A stretch of 64,000 nt of DNA from Oceanibaculum nanhaiense (lineage in GTDB: Bacteria; Pseudomonadota; Alphaproteobacteria; Oceanibaculales; Oceanibaculaceae), in assembly GCF_002148795.1 (NCBI RefSeq), contig NZ_MPOB01000004.1:124001-188000 (forward strand). Reading direction: 5' to 3'. Below, piece by piece: positions 53,400 to 64,000 of the stretch; the stretch's first letter is position 1, and the number at the start of each line of letters is the position of its first letter. A model generated the notes under the pieces. The model was not told the origin of the DNA and searched no databases. It worked only from the letters and a program-made list of their open reading frames with translations. A program made the translations under genes and the position numbers.

Positions 53400-54359
53400 A
53401 TGCAGGATCAAGACGCCGACAGGAAACTGATTGCCGATGCGCTGGGGGCTGCGCCCTATCCGCGCGACCTGAAGGGCTATGGCCCGACCCCGCCTGACCC
53501 GCGCTGGCCCAATGGGGCGAAGATCGCCCTCAGCTTCGTGGTGAATTTCGAGGAAGGCGGCGAGCGCAGCATCCTGCACGGCGATCCCATCTCCGAAGTC
53601 TTCCTGCATGAAGTGCCGGGCGGCACCCCGCGCGAGGGGCTGCGCGACGAACAGGTCGAATCGGTCTATGATTACGGCATGCGCGCCGGGCTGTGGCGGC
53701 TCATGCGGCTCTTCGCTGAGCGCAATATCCCCTTTACATCCTGGGCTGTCGGCATGGCCGTGGCACGCTATCCCGAGGCGGTGCGCGCAATGCATGAGGC
53801 CGGGCACGAGATCGCCAGCCATGGCTGGCGCTGGATCGACTATAGCGGCATGCCCATTGAGACCGAGCGCCAGCACATGCGCCTCGTTATCGCGGCGATC
53901 CGGCAGGCGACCGGCGAGCGGCCGCTGGGCTGGTATACCGGCCGGCTGTCGTCCAATACCCGCCAGCTGGTCGCCGAGGAAGGCGGCTTCCTCTACAGTT
54001 CCGACGCCTATGATGACGACCTGCCGCATTGGTCGATTGAGGCCGGCAAGCCGCAGCTGATCATTCCCTACACCATCGACAATAACGACATGAAGTTCGG
54101 CCAGATCCACGGCTTCGCCACCGGGACGGATTTCTTCGACTATCTGAAGGACGCCTTCGACGTGCTCTACCGCGAAGGGGCCGAGGGCGCGCCGAAGATG
54201 ATGAGCATCGGCCTGCATCTGCGTCTCGTCGGCCGGCCTGGCCGGGCGGCGGCGCTGGCGCGCTTCATGGATTATGTGCAGAAGCATGACGGCGTCTGGC
54301 TCACCCGCCGCATCGATATCGCCCGCCACTGGATGGCGACGCATCCGTATAAAGGTTAA
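53400..54359 (+). CDS. puuE: Allantoinase PuuE (polysaccharide-deacetylase fold)
   Basis: 319 aa. The NodB-like fold shows YPRDLKGYGPTPPDPRWPNG, ALSFVVNFEEGGERSILHGD, HEAGHEIASHGWRWIDYSGM and GWYTGRLSSNTRQLVAEEGG, which define PuuE, a metal-free allantoinase that opens allantoin to allantoate. It pairs by function with allA, which is convergent and overlaps by four bases at a TTAA. No uricase, hiuH or uraD gene is in the window. Confidence 0.92.
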   Translation: MQDQDADRKLIADALGAAPYPRDLKGYGPTPPDPRWPNGAKIALSFVVNFEEGGERSILHGDPISEVFLHEVPGGTPREGLRDEQVESVYDYGMRAGLWRLMRLFAERNIPFTSWAVGMAVARYPEAVRAMHEAGHEIASHGWRWIDYSGMPIETERQHMRLVIAAIRQATGERPLGWYTGRLSSNTRQLVAEEGGFLYSSDAYDDDLPHWSIEAGKPQLIIPYTIDNNDMKFGQIHGFATGTDFFDYLKDAFDVLYREGAEGAPKMMSIGLHLRLVGRPGRAAALARFMDYVQKHDGVWLTRRIDIARHWMATHPYKG

Positions 54360-54817
54360 CCCGCCACCATCACCGGCTGCGCCAGGGTGTGGAACTCGTC
54401 ATTGCGGCCATCCTCGGCGCACCACATGATGATGGCGAAGCGGCCGGGTCGGTCGAGTGCGACCATGCCGTGATGCCAGGTTGCCGGCGCATAGACCAGC
54501 GCCTGCCCGGCGGAGCCGATGAAGGCCTGCGCCCGGCTCATATCCGGTCCGCCCTCAGTTGGCGCGACAATCACCAGAAACCGCGCCACATCCAGCGCCA
54601 GGAAGGCCTGCGACGATACCGGGTGGCGTTCCATCAGCTTTGCCTCGAAGGGCAGGGTGCTGGCGGCGGTGTGGGTCAGCGAGAAATCGAGCGCGGCGCT
54701 GTCGCGGCGGTTTTCGATCAGCTGCCCGAGAAAGGCCCGGCCCGGTTTCTCTGGTGCGGCGATGACCCGCCCGAAAGGTGCGAAAGTCTCGGCGGTCAGG
54801 GGCTGGGCGATCAGCAT
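54356..54817 (-). CDS. allA: Ureidoglycolate lyase
   Basis: 153 aa cupin-type enzyme that cleaves ureidoglycolate to glyoxylate and urea. Characteristic stretches are QPLTAETFAPFGRVIAAPEK, LMERHPVSSQAFLAL and YAPATWHHGMVALDRPGRFA. It works downstream of PuuE in allantoin use, so the pair supports purine-nitrogen scavenging. The stop overlaps that of puuE. Confidence 0.93.
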   Translation of the reverse strand: MLIAQPLTAETFAPFGRVIAAPEKPGRAFLGQLIENRRDSAALDFSLTHTAASTLPFEAKLMERHPVSSQAFLALDVARFLVIVAPTEGGPDMSRAQAFIGSAGQALVYAPATWHHGMVALDRPGRFAIIMWCAEDGRNDEFHTLAQPVMVAG

Positions 54818-54890
54818 GACGGCACCGTTCGGGCGGCACGGATGCCGGGGGTGGCGGAATGATCCAGCGCTATCAATACAGCGAGAAGCA

Positions 54891-55967
54891 TCATTTCTGT
54901 TCCGTCGTTCGGGGCGCGCGGATCGAGGTTTCCTCGGCCGGAAACCAGTGCGTCGTGCGGTTGGCGAACCAGACCAGAGACAGCATCACCGGCACTTCGA
55001 CCAGCACGCCGACCACCGTGACCAGTGCTGCGATGGAATTCAGCCCGAACAGCCCGATGGCCACGGCAACGGCCAGCTCGAAGAAGTTGGACGTGCCGAT
55101 CATCGCACAGGGGGCAGCCACATTGTGCGGCACACGCCAGGCCTTTGCCGCCCAATAGGCGACCGCGAAGATGCCATAGGACTGGATAAGCAGCGGGATC
55201 GCGATCATCACGATCACCAGCGGCTGGCTCAGGATCACCTCGCCCTGGAAGCCGAACAGCAGAACCACAGTGGCGAGCAGGCCCAGAACCGAAAGCGGTT
55301 TCACCCTGGCTGTGAACGCGCCCACCGCCGCCTCGGCCTGCGCGGGGCCTGCAGCGCCGCGCGTCATGAGCATCCGTGTGGCGACACCTGCCGCCAGCGG
55401 GATCACGACATACAGGCCAACCGACAGGACCAGCGTTGTCCAGGGCACGGTGATGTCGGTGACGCCCAGCAGCAGGGCGACGATCGGCGCATAGGCAAAG
55501 ACCATGATCGCGTCGTTGAGCGACACCTGCGCCAGCGTGTAGTTCGGGTCGCCTTTGGTCAGTTGCGACCAGACAAACACCATTGCCGTGCAGGGGGCGG
55601 CCCCCAGCAGGATCAGGCCCGCGATATACTGGCCGCTCGTTTCCGGCGCGATGAAGGGGGCGAATATCCACTCGAAGAAGAGCACGCCAAGGGCGGCCAT
55701 GGTGAAGGGCTTGATCAGCCAATTCACGGCAAGTGTGATGATCATGCCCTTGGGGCGTTCATGGATGCGCATGAGGCTGGAGAAATCCACCGCCACCATC
55801 ATCGGATAGACCATGAACCAGATCAGGATCGCGACGACGAAGTTGACCGATCCGTATTCGAGGCTTGCCAGGAACCCGACGAGCCCCGGTGCGATCTGAC
55901 CGAGCGCCAGCCCGCCGACAATCGCAAGCGCGACCCAGATCGAAAGATACCGTTCAAATGCAGACAT
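54891..55967 (-). CDS. arsB: ACR3-family arsenite efflux protein
   Basis: 358 aa, ten membrane helices. It has the conserved Cys of the ACR3 pump in [20 protein letters not shown], plus [20 protein letters not shown] and [20 protein letters not shown]. It exports arsenite using the proton gradient. ATG 55967 gives the family N-terminus [11 protein letters not shown]; an open extension upstream is not conserved. No arsR, arsC or arsH is adjacent, so it is an isolated pump. Confidence 0.93.
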   Translation of the reverse strand: MSAFERYLSIWVALAIVGGLALGQIAPGLVGFLASLEYGSVNFVVAILIWFMVYPMMVAVDFSSLMRIHERPKGMIITLAVNWLIKPFTMAALGVLFFEWIFAPFIAPETSGQYIAGLILLGAAPCTAMVFVWSQLTKGDPNYTLAQVSLNDAIMVFAYAPIVALLLGVTDITVPWTTLVLSVGLYVVIPLAAGVATRMLMTRGAAGPAQAEAAVGAFTARVKPLSVLGLLATVVLLFGFQGEVILSQPLVIVMIAIPLLIQSYGIFAVAYWAAKAWRVPHNVAAPCAMIGTSNFFELAVAVAIGLFGLNSIAALVTVVGVLVEVPVMLSLVWFANRTTHWFPAEETSIRAPRTTEQK

Positions 55968-56209
55968 GGGCGAAATCTCTGTTCCGGGTTCAGGCAATCG
56001 CCGGTCGTGCCGGGCAACCAGCGCCGCGAAGCCGCCCCGCACCGGGCGGCAGGCTCGCAGTGACCATATGCCTCTCGTCCTGCAACGCCCGCGCGGCCGC
56101 TGCAAGCCATAAACGCCGTTTGTGAGGAAATCACCAGGATGGAACGCAGGATGGGGTGTGATTCCCATCCGGCAAAATAAATCGTGAAATTAATGCTTTA
56201 AAAGAAAAC

Positions 56210-56299
56210 TGGCGGAGGGGGAGGGATTCGAACCCTCGGTACGCTTGCACGCACAACGGTTTTCGAGACCGTCCCATTCAACCACTCTGGCACCCCTCC
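56210..56299 (-). tRNA. tRNA-Ser (anticodon CGA)
   Basis: On the minus strand, acceptor GGAGGGG pairs with CCCCTCC, and the anticodon loop CTCGAAA gives anticodon CGA for codon UCG. There is a long variable arm as expected for a class II tRNA, and a T loop TTCGAAT. The discriminator G is followed by an encoded CCA (56212-56210). Confidence 0.96.
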
Positions 56300-56327
56300 G
56301 AAGGATCGCCGTGGGACGAGCGGGTGA

Positions 56328-56356
56328 TGTCTAACCATCCGGTGCGCGGATTGCAA
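56328..56356 (-). promoter_or_regulatory. Putative promoter of tRNA-Ser
   Basis: On the minus strand TTGCAA (56356-56351), 17-base spacer, TAGACA (56333-56328), about 30 bases before the tRNA. It is a reasonable but imperfect sigma-70 match. Confidence 0.45.
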
Positions 56357-56461
56357 GACACATCTGCCTTTTTTCGCCGCCCGCGTTGGGCTAGGATGCG
56401 GCTCTTGGCCCAGTGCCGTGAACGGCGCCGCAAAACCGTGCACATACCAGCGATTCCGCCG

Positions 56462-56489
56462 TTGACATACGAAAGCCCATAGGTATAGT
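56462..56489 (+). promoter_or_regulatory. Putative sigma-70 promoter of the rplU operon
   Basis: TTGACA (56462-56467), 16-base spacer, TATAGT (56484-56489). A perfect -35 and 5 of 6 in the -10. It should drive rplU-rpmA and, past the hairpin at 57283, obg and the rest. Confidence 0.72.
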
Positions 56490-56642
56490 GCGCGCCTCTC
56501 CTGACGACCGCAATCGCCGGGAGGTGCTTTCATACGCGCGCACTGCCGGCCCGGCTGGGATTGGCGGACGCTGCTGCGGAAGCGGGTAAAAACAGCTTCG
56601 CGTGTCATCAGTTTCGTATTCGGATATCAGGCGGTTAGTCCC

Positions 56643-56963
56643 ATGTTCGCAGTCATCAAGACCGGCGGTAAGCAGTATAAAGTGGCCAAGAACGACGTGA
56701 TCGTCGTTGAAAAGCTGCTCGGTGAGGCCGGCGCCAAGGTTGCGCTCGACGAGGTGCTGCTGGTCGGCGGCGAGGGCGACGCCAAGGTCGGCGCCCCGAT
56801 GGTCGCCGGTGCCAGCGTGGCCGCCGAGATCATCGAGCAGACCCGCGGCGACAAGGTCATCATCTTCAAGAAGAAGCGGCGCAAGAATCATCGCCGCAAG
56901 AACGGTCATCGCCAGGACCTGACGGTGCTGCGCATCACCGACATCAATGCCGGCGCGAAGTAA
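56643..56963 (+). CDS. rplU: 50S ribosomal protein L21
   Basis: L21, 106 aa, normal length. [20 protein letters not shown] and the basic [19 protein letters not shown] are diagnostic. It binds 23S rRNA together with L20. It is first in the rplU-rpmA-obg operon, the standard bacterial order, behind a long leader. Confidence 0.98.
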   Translation: MFAVIKTGGKQYKVAKNDVIVVEKLLGEAGAKVALDEVLLVGGEGDAKVGAPMVAGASVAAEIIEQTRGDKVIIFKKKRRKNHRRKNGHRQDLTVLRITDINAGAK

Positions 56964-56978
56964 GAGGAGCAGCAATCC

Positions 56979-59549
<2,571 letters not shown>

Positions 59550-59613
59550 AGGCCCGGTCACAGGGTTATGAAGAGGCCAAAGACACGGCCCCGTGCGGCA
59601 AGTGGAGGATAAG

Positions 59614-60903
59614 GTGAGTGCGCTGAAAGAGACGCCTGCGGCGATCGACACGACCGCGCGCACCATGGAGTGGATCGGCAGTGCCGCCAAGGAGGCTGCG
59701 GCCGCGCTGGCGCAGGCCGATGGCGCGACCAAGAACCGTGCGCTGCGCGCCGCCGCGCAGTCGGTCCGGGAAAACAGTGCCGCCATCCTGGAAGCCAACG
59801 AACGCGACATGCAAGCCGCCGAGGCCAAGGGGCTGATGCGCGCCATGCTCGACCGGCTGGCGCTGACGCCGGAACGCATCGAGGCGATTGCCAGCGGGCT
59901 GGAGGAGGTGGCGGATCTGCCCGACCCCGTCGGGCGCGTGCTGGCCGAGTGGGAGCGTCCGAACGGCCTCCGGATTTCCCGGCAGTCGGTGCCGCTGGGC
60001 GTCATCGGCATCATTTACGAATCGCGGCCGAATGTGACGGCGGATGCCGGCGGGCTGTGCCTGAAGGCCGGCAATGCGGCGATCCTGCGCGGCGGCTCCG
60101 AAAGCTTCCATTCCTCGACCGCCATCGTCGCCTGCCTGCAGGCCGGGCTGAAGGCGGCGGGCCTGCCGGAGACGGCGGTGCAGGCCATGCCCGGCACGGA
60201 GCGCGAACTGGTCGGCGCCATGCTGCGCGCCAATGCCTATATCGATGTCATCGTGCCGCGCGGCGGCCGCTCGCTGATCGAGCGGGTGATGAATGAGAGC
60301 CGGGTGCCGGTGATGGCGCATCTGGACGGCATCTGCCATGTCTATGTCGATGGTGCCGCCGATGCGAAGAAGGCACGCCGCATCGTCCTGAACGCCAAGA
60401 TGCGCCGGCCCGGCGTGTGTGGCGCCATGGAGACGCTGCTGATCGACGCACAGGCGATGGTGGGCATGCTGCCCTCGATACTGGACGACCTCATCACCGA
60501 AGGCTGCGAAGTGCGCGGCGATCCGGCGGTCTGCGGGCTTGACCCGCGCGTCCTGCCGGCGACCGAGGACGACTGGTCCATCGAATATCTGGATGCCATC
60601 CTCTCGGTGAAGGTGGTGAGCGGCGTCGAGGCGGCGATCCGTCACATCAACCTGTATGGCTCGCACCATACCGACAGCATCGTGACCGAGGATGCGGCGA
60701 CGGCGGAACGGTTCCTGGCCTCGGTGGACAGCGCCATCGTGCTGCACAATGCCTCCACCCAGTTTGCCGATGGCGGCGAGTTCGGCATGGGGGCGGAGAT
60801 CGGAATTTCCACGGGAAAGCTGCATGCGCGGGGGCCGGTGGGGGCGGAACAGCTCACCAGCTACAAATATATCGTGCGCGGCGACGGCCAGATCCGGCCT
60901 TGA
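59614..60903 (+). CDS. proA: Gamma-glutamyl phosphate reductase
   Basis: 429 aa, second step of proline synthesis, NADPH-dependent. An aldehyde-dehydrogenase-like fold with [20 protein letters not shown], the catalytic Cys in [13 protein letters not shown], and [23 protein letters not shown] 59614 has GGAGG at ideal distance; a GTG at 59593 is in frame but poorly placed. The stop overlaps the nadD ATG in TGATG. It follows proB as in most alphaproteobacteria. Confidence 0.96.
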   Translation: MSALKETPAAIDTTARTMEWIGSAAKEAAAALAQADGATKNRALRAAAQSVRENSAAILEANERDMQAAEAKGLMRAMLDRLALTPERIEAIASGLEEVADLPDPVGRVLAEWERPNGLRISRQSVPLGVIGIIYESRPNVTADAGGLCLKAGNAAILRGGSESFHSSTAIVACLQAGLKAAGLPETAVQAMPGTERELVGAMLRANAYIDVIVPRGGRSLIERVMNESRVPVMAHLDGICHVYVDGAADAKKARRIVLNAKMRRPGVCGAMETLLIDAQAMVGMLPSILDDLITEGCEVRGDPAVCGLDPRVLPATEDDWSIEYLDAILSVKVVSGVEAAIRHINLYGSHHTDSIVTEDAATAERFLASVDSAIVLHNASTQFADGGEFGMGAEIGISTGKLHARGPVGAEQLTSYKYIVRGDGQIRP

Positions 60904-61607
60904 TGCCGGCCCTGATCCCTTGCGGAAATATTCCCGTGCAGAAAATCTGGCATAAAAGCGGCCGCGCGGCGCGCATCGGTCTGCCGGGCCCGATCGACCG
61001 GCGACGGCAGACGGTCGGCCTGATGGGCGGCTCGTTCAATCCGGCGCATGAAGGGCACCGCCATCTGGCGTTGCTGGCGCTGCATCGGCTGGACCTCGAC
61101 GAGGTGTGGTGGCTGGTCGCCCCGCAGAATCCGTTGAAGCCGAACAATGGCATGGCGCCTTTTGTCGAACGGCTGGCCAGCGCCAGAAGGGTTGCCCGCC
61201 ACCCCAGGCTGCAACCGAGCGATATCGAGGTCAGGCTTGGCACGCGCTATACGGCGGATACATTGCAGGCGCTGCAGCGGCGGTTTCCAACCCGCCGTTT
61301 CGTCTGGATCATGGGGGCGGACTGTCTGGCGGAATTTACGCGCTGGAAGGATTGGCAGCATATCTTTCGCATGATGCCGGTTGCGGTGTTCGACCGGCCT
61401 TCCTATTCTTTAAGGGCGTTGTGGAGCTTGGCGGCGCGGCGGTTCGCAAGGGTCCGGCTGAAATCCGGATCGGCGCGGGGGCTGGCCCATAGGCAGCCAC
61501 CGGCGTGGGTGTTCCTGCACACCCGATTGCATCCCGCCTCAGCGACACAAATCAGGACCGGTACTCTGCCGGAAAGCCATTGGGGCAAGAGTCGGGCGGG
61601 TAATTGA
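60903..61607 (+). CDS. nadD: Nicotinate-nucleotide adenylyltransferase
   Basis: 234 aa. The nucleotidyltransferase motif is GLMGGSFNPAHEGHRHLALL, followed by WWLVAPQNPLKPN and the late SATQIRTG, the family's ISSTxIR-like site. It makes NaAD from NaMN and ATP in NAD synthesis. An N-terminal extension of about 35 residues (with a Cys and Arg-rich stretch) precedes the core and is unusual but common in this lineage. ATG 60903 overlaps the proA stop. Confidence 0.93.
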   Translation: MPALIPCGNIPVQKIWHKSGRAARIGLPGPIDRRRQTVGLMGGSFNPAHEGHRHLALLALHRLDLDEVWWLVAPQNPLKPNNGMAPFVERLASARRVARHPRLQPSDIEVRLGTRYTADTLQALQRRFPTRRFVWIMGADCLAEFTRWKDWQHIFRMMPVAVFDRPSYSLRALWSLAARRFARVRLKSGSARGLAHRQPPAWVFLHTRLHPASATQIRTGTLPESHWGKSRAGN

Positions 61608-61615
61608 CTGCGAGG

Positions 61616-62035
61616 ATGATGCAAGAAGTAAAAGCGACGCGAAAGTCTTCCAAGAAGAAGCTTTCCGATAACGGGGCGGCGCAGCTGCTCGCTCTCGTTG
61701 AAAAATCCCTGGACGACGACAAGGCGGAAAACGTCATTGTCATCGACCTTGCCGGGAAATCCAGTTTTGCCGACTACATGGTGATCGCTTCCGGCCGCTC
61801 CTCGCGGCAGGTCAGCGCGATTGCCGAGCATCTGCGCGAGCGGCTGAAGGCCGCCGGCGTGGCGCAGGTCGGTGCCGAAGGGCTGGGCCAGGGCGACTGG
61901 GTGCTGGTCGATGGCGGCGATATCGTCATCCATCTGTTCCGCCCGGAAGTCCGTGCCTTCTACAATCTGGAGAAGATGTGGGGGCTGGAGGTGCCGGCCG
62001 CGGCGGAGGTCAATACCGTAGCGGTCACGGCCTGA
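61616..62035 (+). CDS. rsfS: Ribosomal silencing factor RsfS
   Basis: 139 aa. The DUF143 core reads KAENVIVIDLAGKSSFADYM, VIASGRSSRQVSAIAEHLRE and GLGQGDWVLVDGGDIVIHLF. It binds L14 and blocks subunit joining in starvation. The exact start (61616, 61619, or TTG 61604) is uncertain because several lie behind one weak Shine-Dalgarno. It lies between nadD and rlmH as usual. Confidence 0.95.
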   Translation: MMQEVKATRKSSKKKLSDNGAAQLLALVEKSLDDDKAENVIVIDLAGKSSFADYMVIASGRSSRQVSAIAEHLRERLKAAGVAQVGAEGLGQGDWVLVDGGDIVIHLFRPEVRAFYNLEKMWGLEVPAAAEVNTVAVTA

Positions 62036-62043
62036 GCGACTAG

Positions 62044-62502
62044 GTGCGCGTCACCATCGCCGCCATCGGCAAGGCGAAGCCGGGTATCCTGCGCGATCTT
62101 TATCGGCAGTATGTGGAACGCTCGCGCTGGCCCGTCGTTCTGAAGGAGATGGAGGTGAAGGCGAAGCTGCCGGCGCCGGAGATGATGACGCGCGAGGCGG
62201 CCCTGCTGCTGGAAGCGGTGCCGGCGGGCGCCCGGCTGGTGGCGCTCGACGAACGCGGGCGCGATCTTGCCAGCGCCGATTTCGCAGCGCTGCTGGGCGG
62301 TTGGCGCGATGCCGGGACCAGTGACATCGGCTTTGTCATCGGCGGCGCGGACGGGCTGGACGAGAGTGTCCGGCGGCGCGCCGACCTGCTGCTGGCCTTC
62401 GGGCGGGCGACCTGGCCGCACATGATGGTGCGCGGCATGCTGGCCGAACAGCTCTACCGGGCGCAGCAGATTTTGGCGGGCCATCCTTATCACCGGGAAT
62501 AG
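62044..62502 (+). CDS. rlmH: 23S rRNA pseudouridine-1915 N3-methyltransferase
   Basis: 152 aa SPOUT methyltransferase of 23S rRNA helix 69. FVIGGADGLDESVRRRADLL and the C-terminal HMMVRGMLAEQLYRAQQILA with GHPYHRE are diagnostic. The start is GTG 62044, eight bases after rsfS. It is followed by gpmI after 103 bases. Confidence 0.96.
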   Translation: MRVTIAAIGKAKPGILRDLYRQYVERSRWPVVLKEMEVKAKLPAPEMMTREAALLLEAVPAGARLVALDERGRDLASADFAALLGGWRDAGTSDIGFVIGGADGLDESVRRRADLLLAFGRATWPHMMVRGMLAEQLYRAQQILAGHPYHRE

Positions 62503-62605
62503 GGCACCGGATCAGGAGAAAACGCCGGAAAAGCCTTGTTTTTGTGACAGATTGCCCCAGAGATTGCCCCTGTGCGGGGGCGCTGCAGAGGCCTATATTG
62601 ACGCC

Positions 62606-64000
62606 ATGAACGATATGATTTCTTCCGCCGATTCCCGCCGCTTGCCGAAACCGCGCGGCCCCGTGGTCCTGTGCATCCTCGATGGCTGGGGCTATCGCGA
62701 GGAGCGCGAGAATAACGGCATCCTGCTGGCCGAAACGCCGGTCTGGGACCGGCTGATGGCAAGCTGCCCGCGCGCGCTGCTGAATGCGTCGGAACTGCAT
62801 GTCGGCCTGCCGGCCGGGCAGATGGGCAATTCCGAGGTCGGGCACATGAATCTGGGTGCCGGCCGCAAGGTGATGCAGGAACTACCACGCATCGACCAGG
62901 CCATCCTGGACGGCTCGCTGGGGCAAAACCCGGAACTGGCAAAATTCGCGGCTTCGCTGAAGCAGAGCGGCGGCGCCTGCCATTTGCTGGGTCTCGTCTC
63001 GCCGGGCGGTGTGCATTCGCACCAGGACCATATGGTGGCGCTGGCGAAGCTGCTGGCGGCTCAGGGCGTGACGGTGAAAATCCACGCCTTCCTCGATGGC
63101 CGCGACACGCCGCCGAAGAGCGCACTCGGCTATATGAAGAAATTCCTCGCCGATCTGGGCGATGCGGCGACCATTGCCACCGTGTCGGGCCGTTTCTTCG
63201 CCATGGACCGCGACAAGCGCTGGGACCGGGTGGAGCAGGCCTATGACGTGGCCGTCGATGGCAAGGGCGCGGCTGCGAAGAGCGCCCTGGCGGCCATTGA
63301 GGCGGCCTATGAAAGGGACGAAACCGACGAGTTCGTGGCCCCCTCGGCCATTGCCGGCTATGCCGGCATGCAGGATGGCGACGGTGTGCTGATGGCGAAT
63401 TTCCGCGCCGACCGCGCGCGCGAATTGCTGACCGCGCTGCTGGACCCGGCCTTCGACGGTTTTGCGCGCGGGCGCACCATCCGCTTCGGCGCGGTCCTCG
63501 GCATGGTCGAATATTCCACAGCACTGGCGAAGTTCATGCCCTCGCTGTTTACCTCGGCGGCGCTGGAGAATGTGCTGGGCGCGGTCCTGGCCAAGGCCGG
63601 CATGCGCCAGCTCCGCATCGCCGAGACCGAGAAATACGCCCATGTCACCTTCTTCCTGAATGGCGGCGTGGAGCAGGAATTTCCGGGCGAGACCCGCATT
63701 CTGGTGCCGTCTCCGAAGGTGAAGACCTACGACATGCAGCCGGAAATGTCGGCGCCGGAACTGACCGATAAGCTGGTGGCGGCCATCGGCTCGGGCGATT
63801 TCGACCTGATCGTGGTGAATTACGCCAATGGCGACATGGTCGGCCATACCGGCAATCTGCAGGCGGCGATCCAGGCGGCGCAAACCATCGATGCCAGCCT
63901 CGGTCGGCTGGAAGCGGCAGTGCAGCAGGCCGGCGGCGTCATGCTGGTGACCGCCGACCACGGCAATATCGAGATGATGCAGGACCCGGACACGCATGAG
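62606..64000 (+). CDS. gpmI: 2,3-bisphosphoglycerate-independent phosphoglycerate mutase (3'-truncated by window)
   Basis: 465 residues of an expected ~510 lie in the window; the gene runs off the right edge. The alkaline-phosphatase-type core shows VVLCILDGWGYREERENNGI (Asp26 metal ligand), AGQMGNSEVGHMNLGAGR (phosphoserine Ser76), LVSPGGVHSHQDHMVAL and, near the edge, NYANGDMVGHTGN and TADHGNIEMM. It interconverts 3- and 2-phosphoglycerate in glycolysis. ATG 62606 gives the known N-terminus. Lack of a stop here simply reflects the window end. Confidence 0.96.
   Translation, partial: MNDMISSADSRRLPKPRGPVVLCILDGWGYREERENNGILLAETPVWDRLMASCPRALLNASELHVGLPAGQMGNSEVGHMNLGAGRKVMQELPRIDQAILDGSLGQNPELAKFAASLKQSGGACHLLGLVSPGGVHSHQDHMVALAKLLAAQGVTVKIHAFLDGRDTPPKSALGYMKKFLADLGDAATIATVSGRFFAMDRDKRWDRVEQAYDVAVDGKGAAAKSALAAIEAAYERDETDEFVAPSAIAGYAGMQDGDGVLMANFRADRARELLTALLDPAFDGFARGRTIRFGAVLGMVEYSTALAKFMPSLFTSAALENVLGAVLAKAGMRQLRIAETEKYAHVTFFLNGGVEQEFPGETRILVPSPKVKTYDMQPEMSAPELTDKLVAAIGSGDFDLIVVNYANGDMVGHTGNLQAAIQAAQTIDASLGRLEAAVQQAGGVMLVTADHGNIEMMQDPDTHE

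Larger units (their letters stand above)
56300..56642. other. Divergent promoter region and rplU leader
   Basis: 343 bases without a gene, between tRNA-Ser (minus) and rplU (plus). It holds the tRNA promoter at 56328-56356 and the rplU promoter at 56462-56489. From about 56497 an untranslated leader of roughly 145 bases runs to the rplU ATG; a regulatory role is possible but I see no defined element. Confidence 0.6.

Overview
This window comes from a GC-rich alphaproteobacterial chromosome, most likely a member of the Rhodospirillales or a close relative. The case rests on the thrS-infC-rpmI-rplT-pheS-pheT block, the rplU-rpmA-obg-proB-proA-nadD-rsfS-rlmH-gpmI block, a PhaR-controlled polyhydroxyalkanoate locus, paired DUF1127 genes, and protein sequences that read as alphaproteobacterial throughout. 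The genus cannot be fixed by eye. Both ends are cut inside genes: pheT on the left and gpmI on the right.

Layout. 1-6.0 kb is the minus-strand translation operon; its infC appears to start at AUA. 6.2-9.9 kb holds a SemiSWEET, an MFS exporter, a LysR regulator and two DUF1127 genes that share a palindrome, followed by a structured repeat. 9.9-15.0 kb is housekeeping and accessory (RarD, DinB, asparaginase, SpoU methylase, DUF2333, an unknown helical protein). 15.0-19.6 kb is a PHA cluster: phaR divergent from a small PhaE-like gene that overlaps a short Cys-nucleophile PHA synthase, then phaA and phaB. 19.6-23.8 kb has an ABHD10-like hydrolase, a GT4 enzyme, a VapBC module, a candidate small RNA and an ArsR/SDR divergent pair with an inverted-repeat operator. 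23.8-38.3 kb is mixed accessory: DUF2254, TTC38-like, two methyltransferase/hydrolase units including a fluoroacetate-dehalogenase-like enzyme, an MCP, an MFS carrier, a membrane-anchored hydrolase, a bciA-like 8-vinyl reductase and a TonB siderophore receptor with a Fur-like box.

38.5-48.4 kb is the most unusual region. A polar amino-acid ABC importer (free binding protein, binding protein fused to permease, second permease) faces a convergent operon. That operon carries STAS, SpoIIE-type phosphatase, methyltransferase, the only matching ABC ATPase, and an RsbW-type kinase. A complete partner-switching cassette is therefore interleaved with the transporter's ATPase. 48.4-56.3 kb has a Na/Pi carrier, gamma-glutamyltransferase, an AT-richer island with a probable modified-DNA HNH nuclease, a purine-catabolism pair (puuE, allA), ACR3 and tRNA-Ser(CGA). 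56.6 kb to the end is the obg/proBA/nadD operon.

All assignments come from reading the sequence; no search was run. Exact starts are uncertain where noted.
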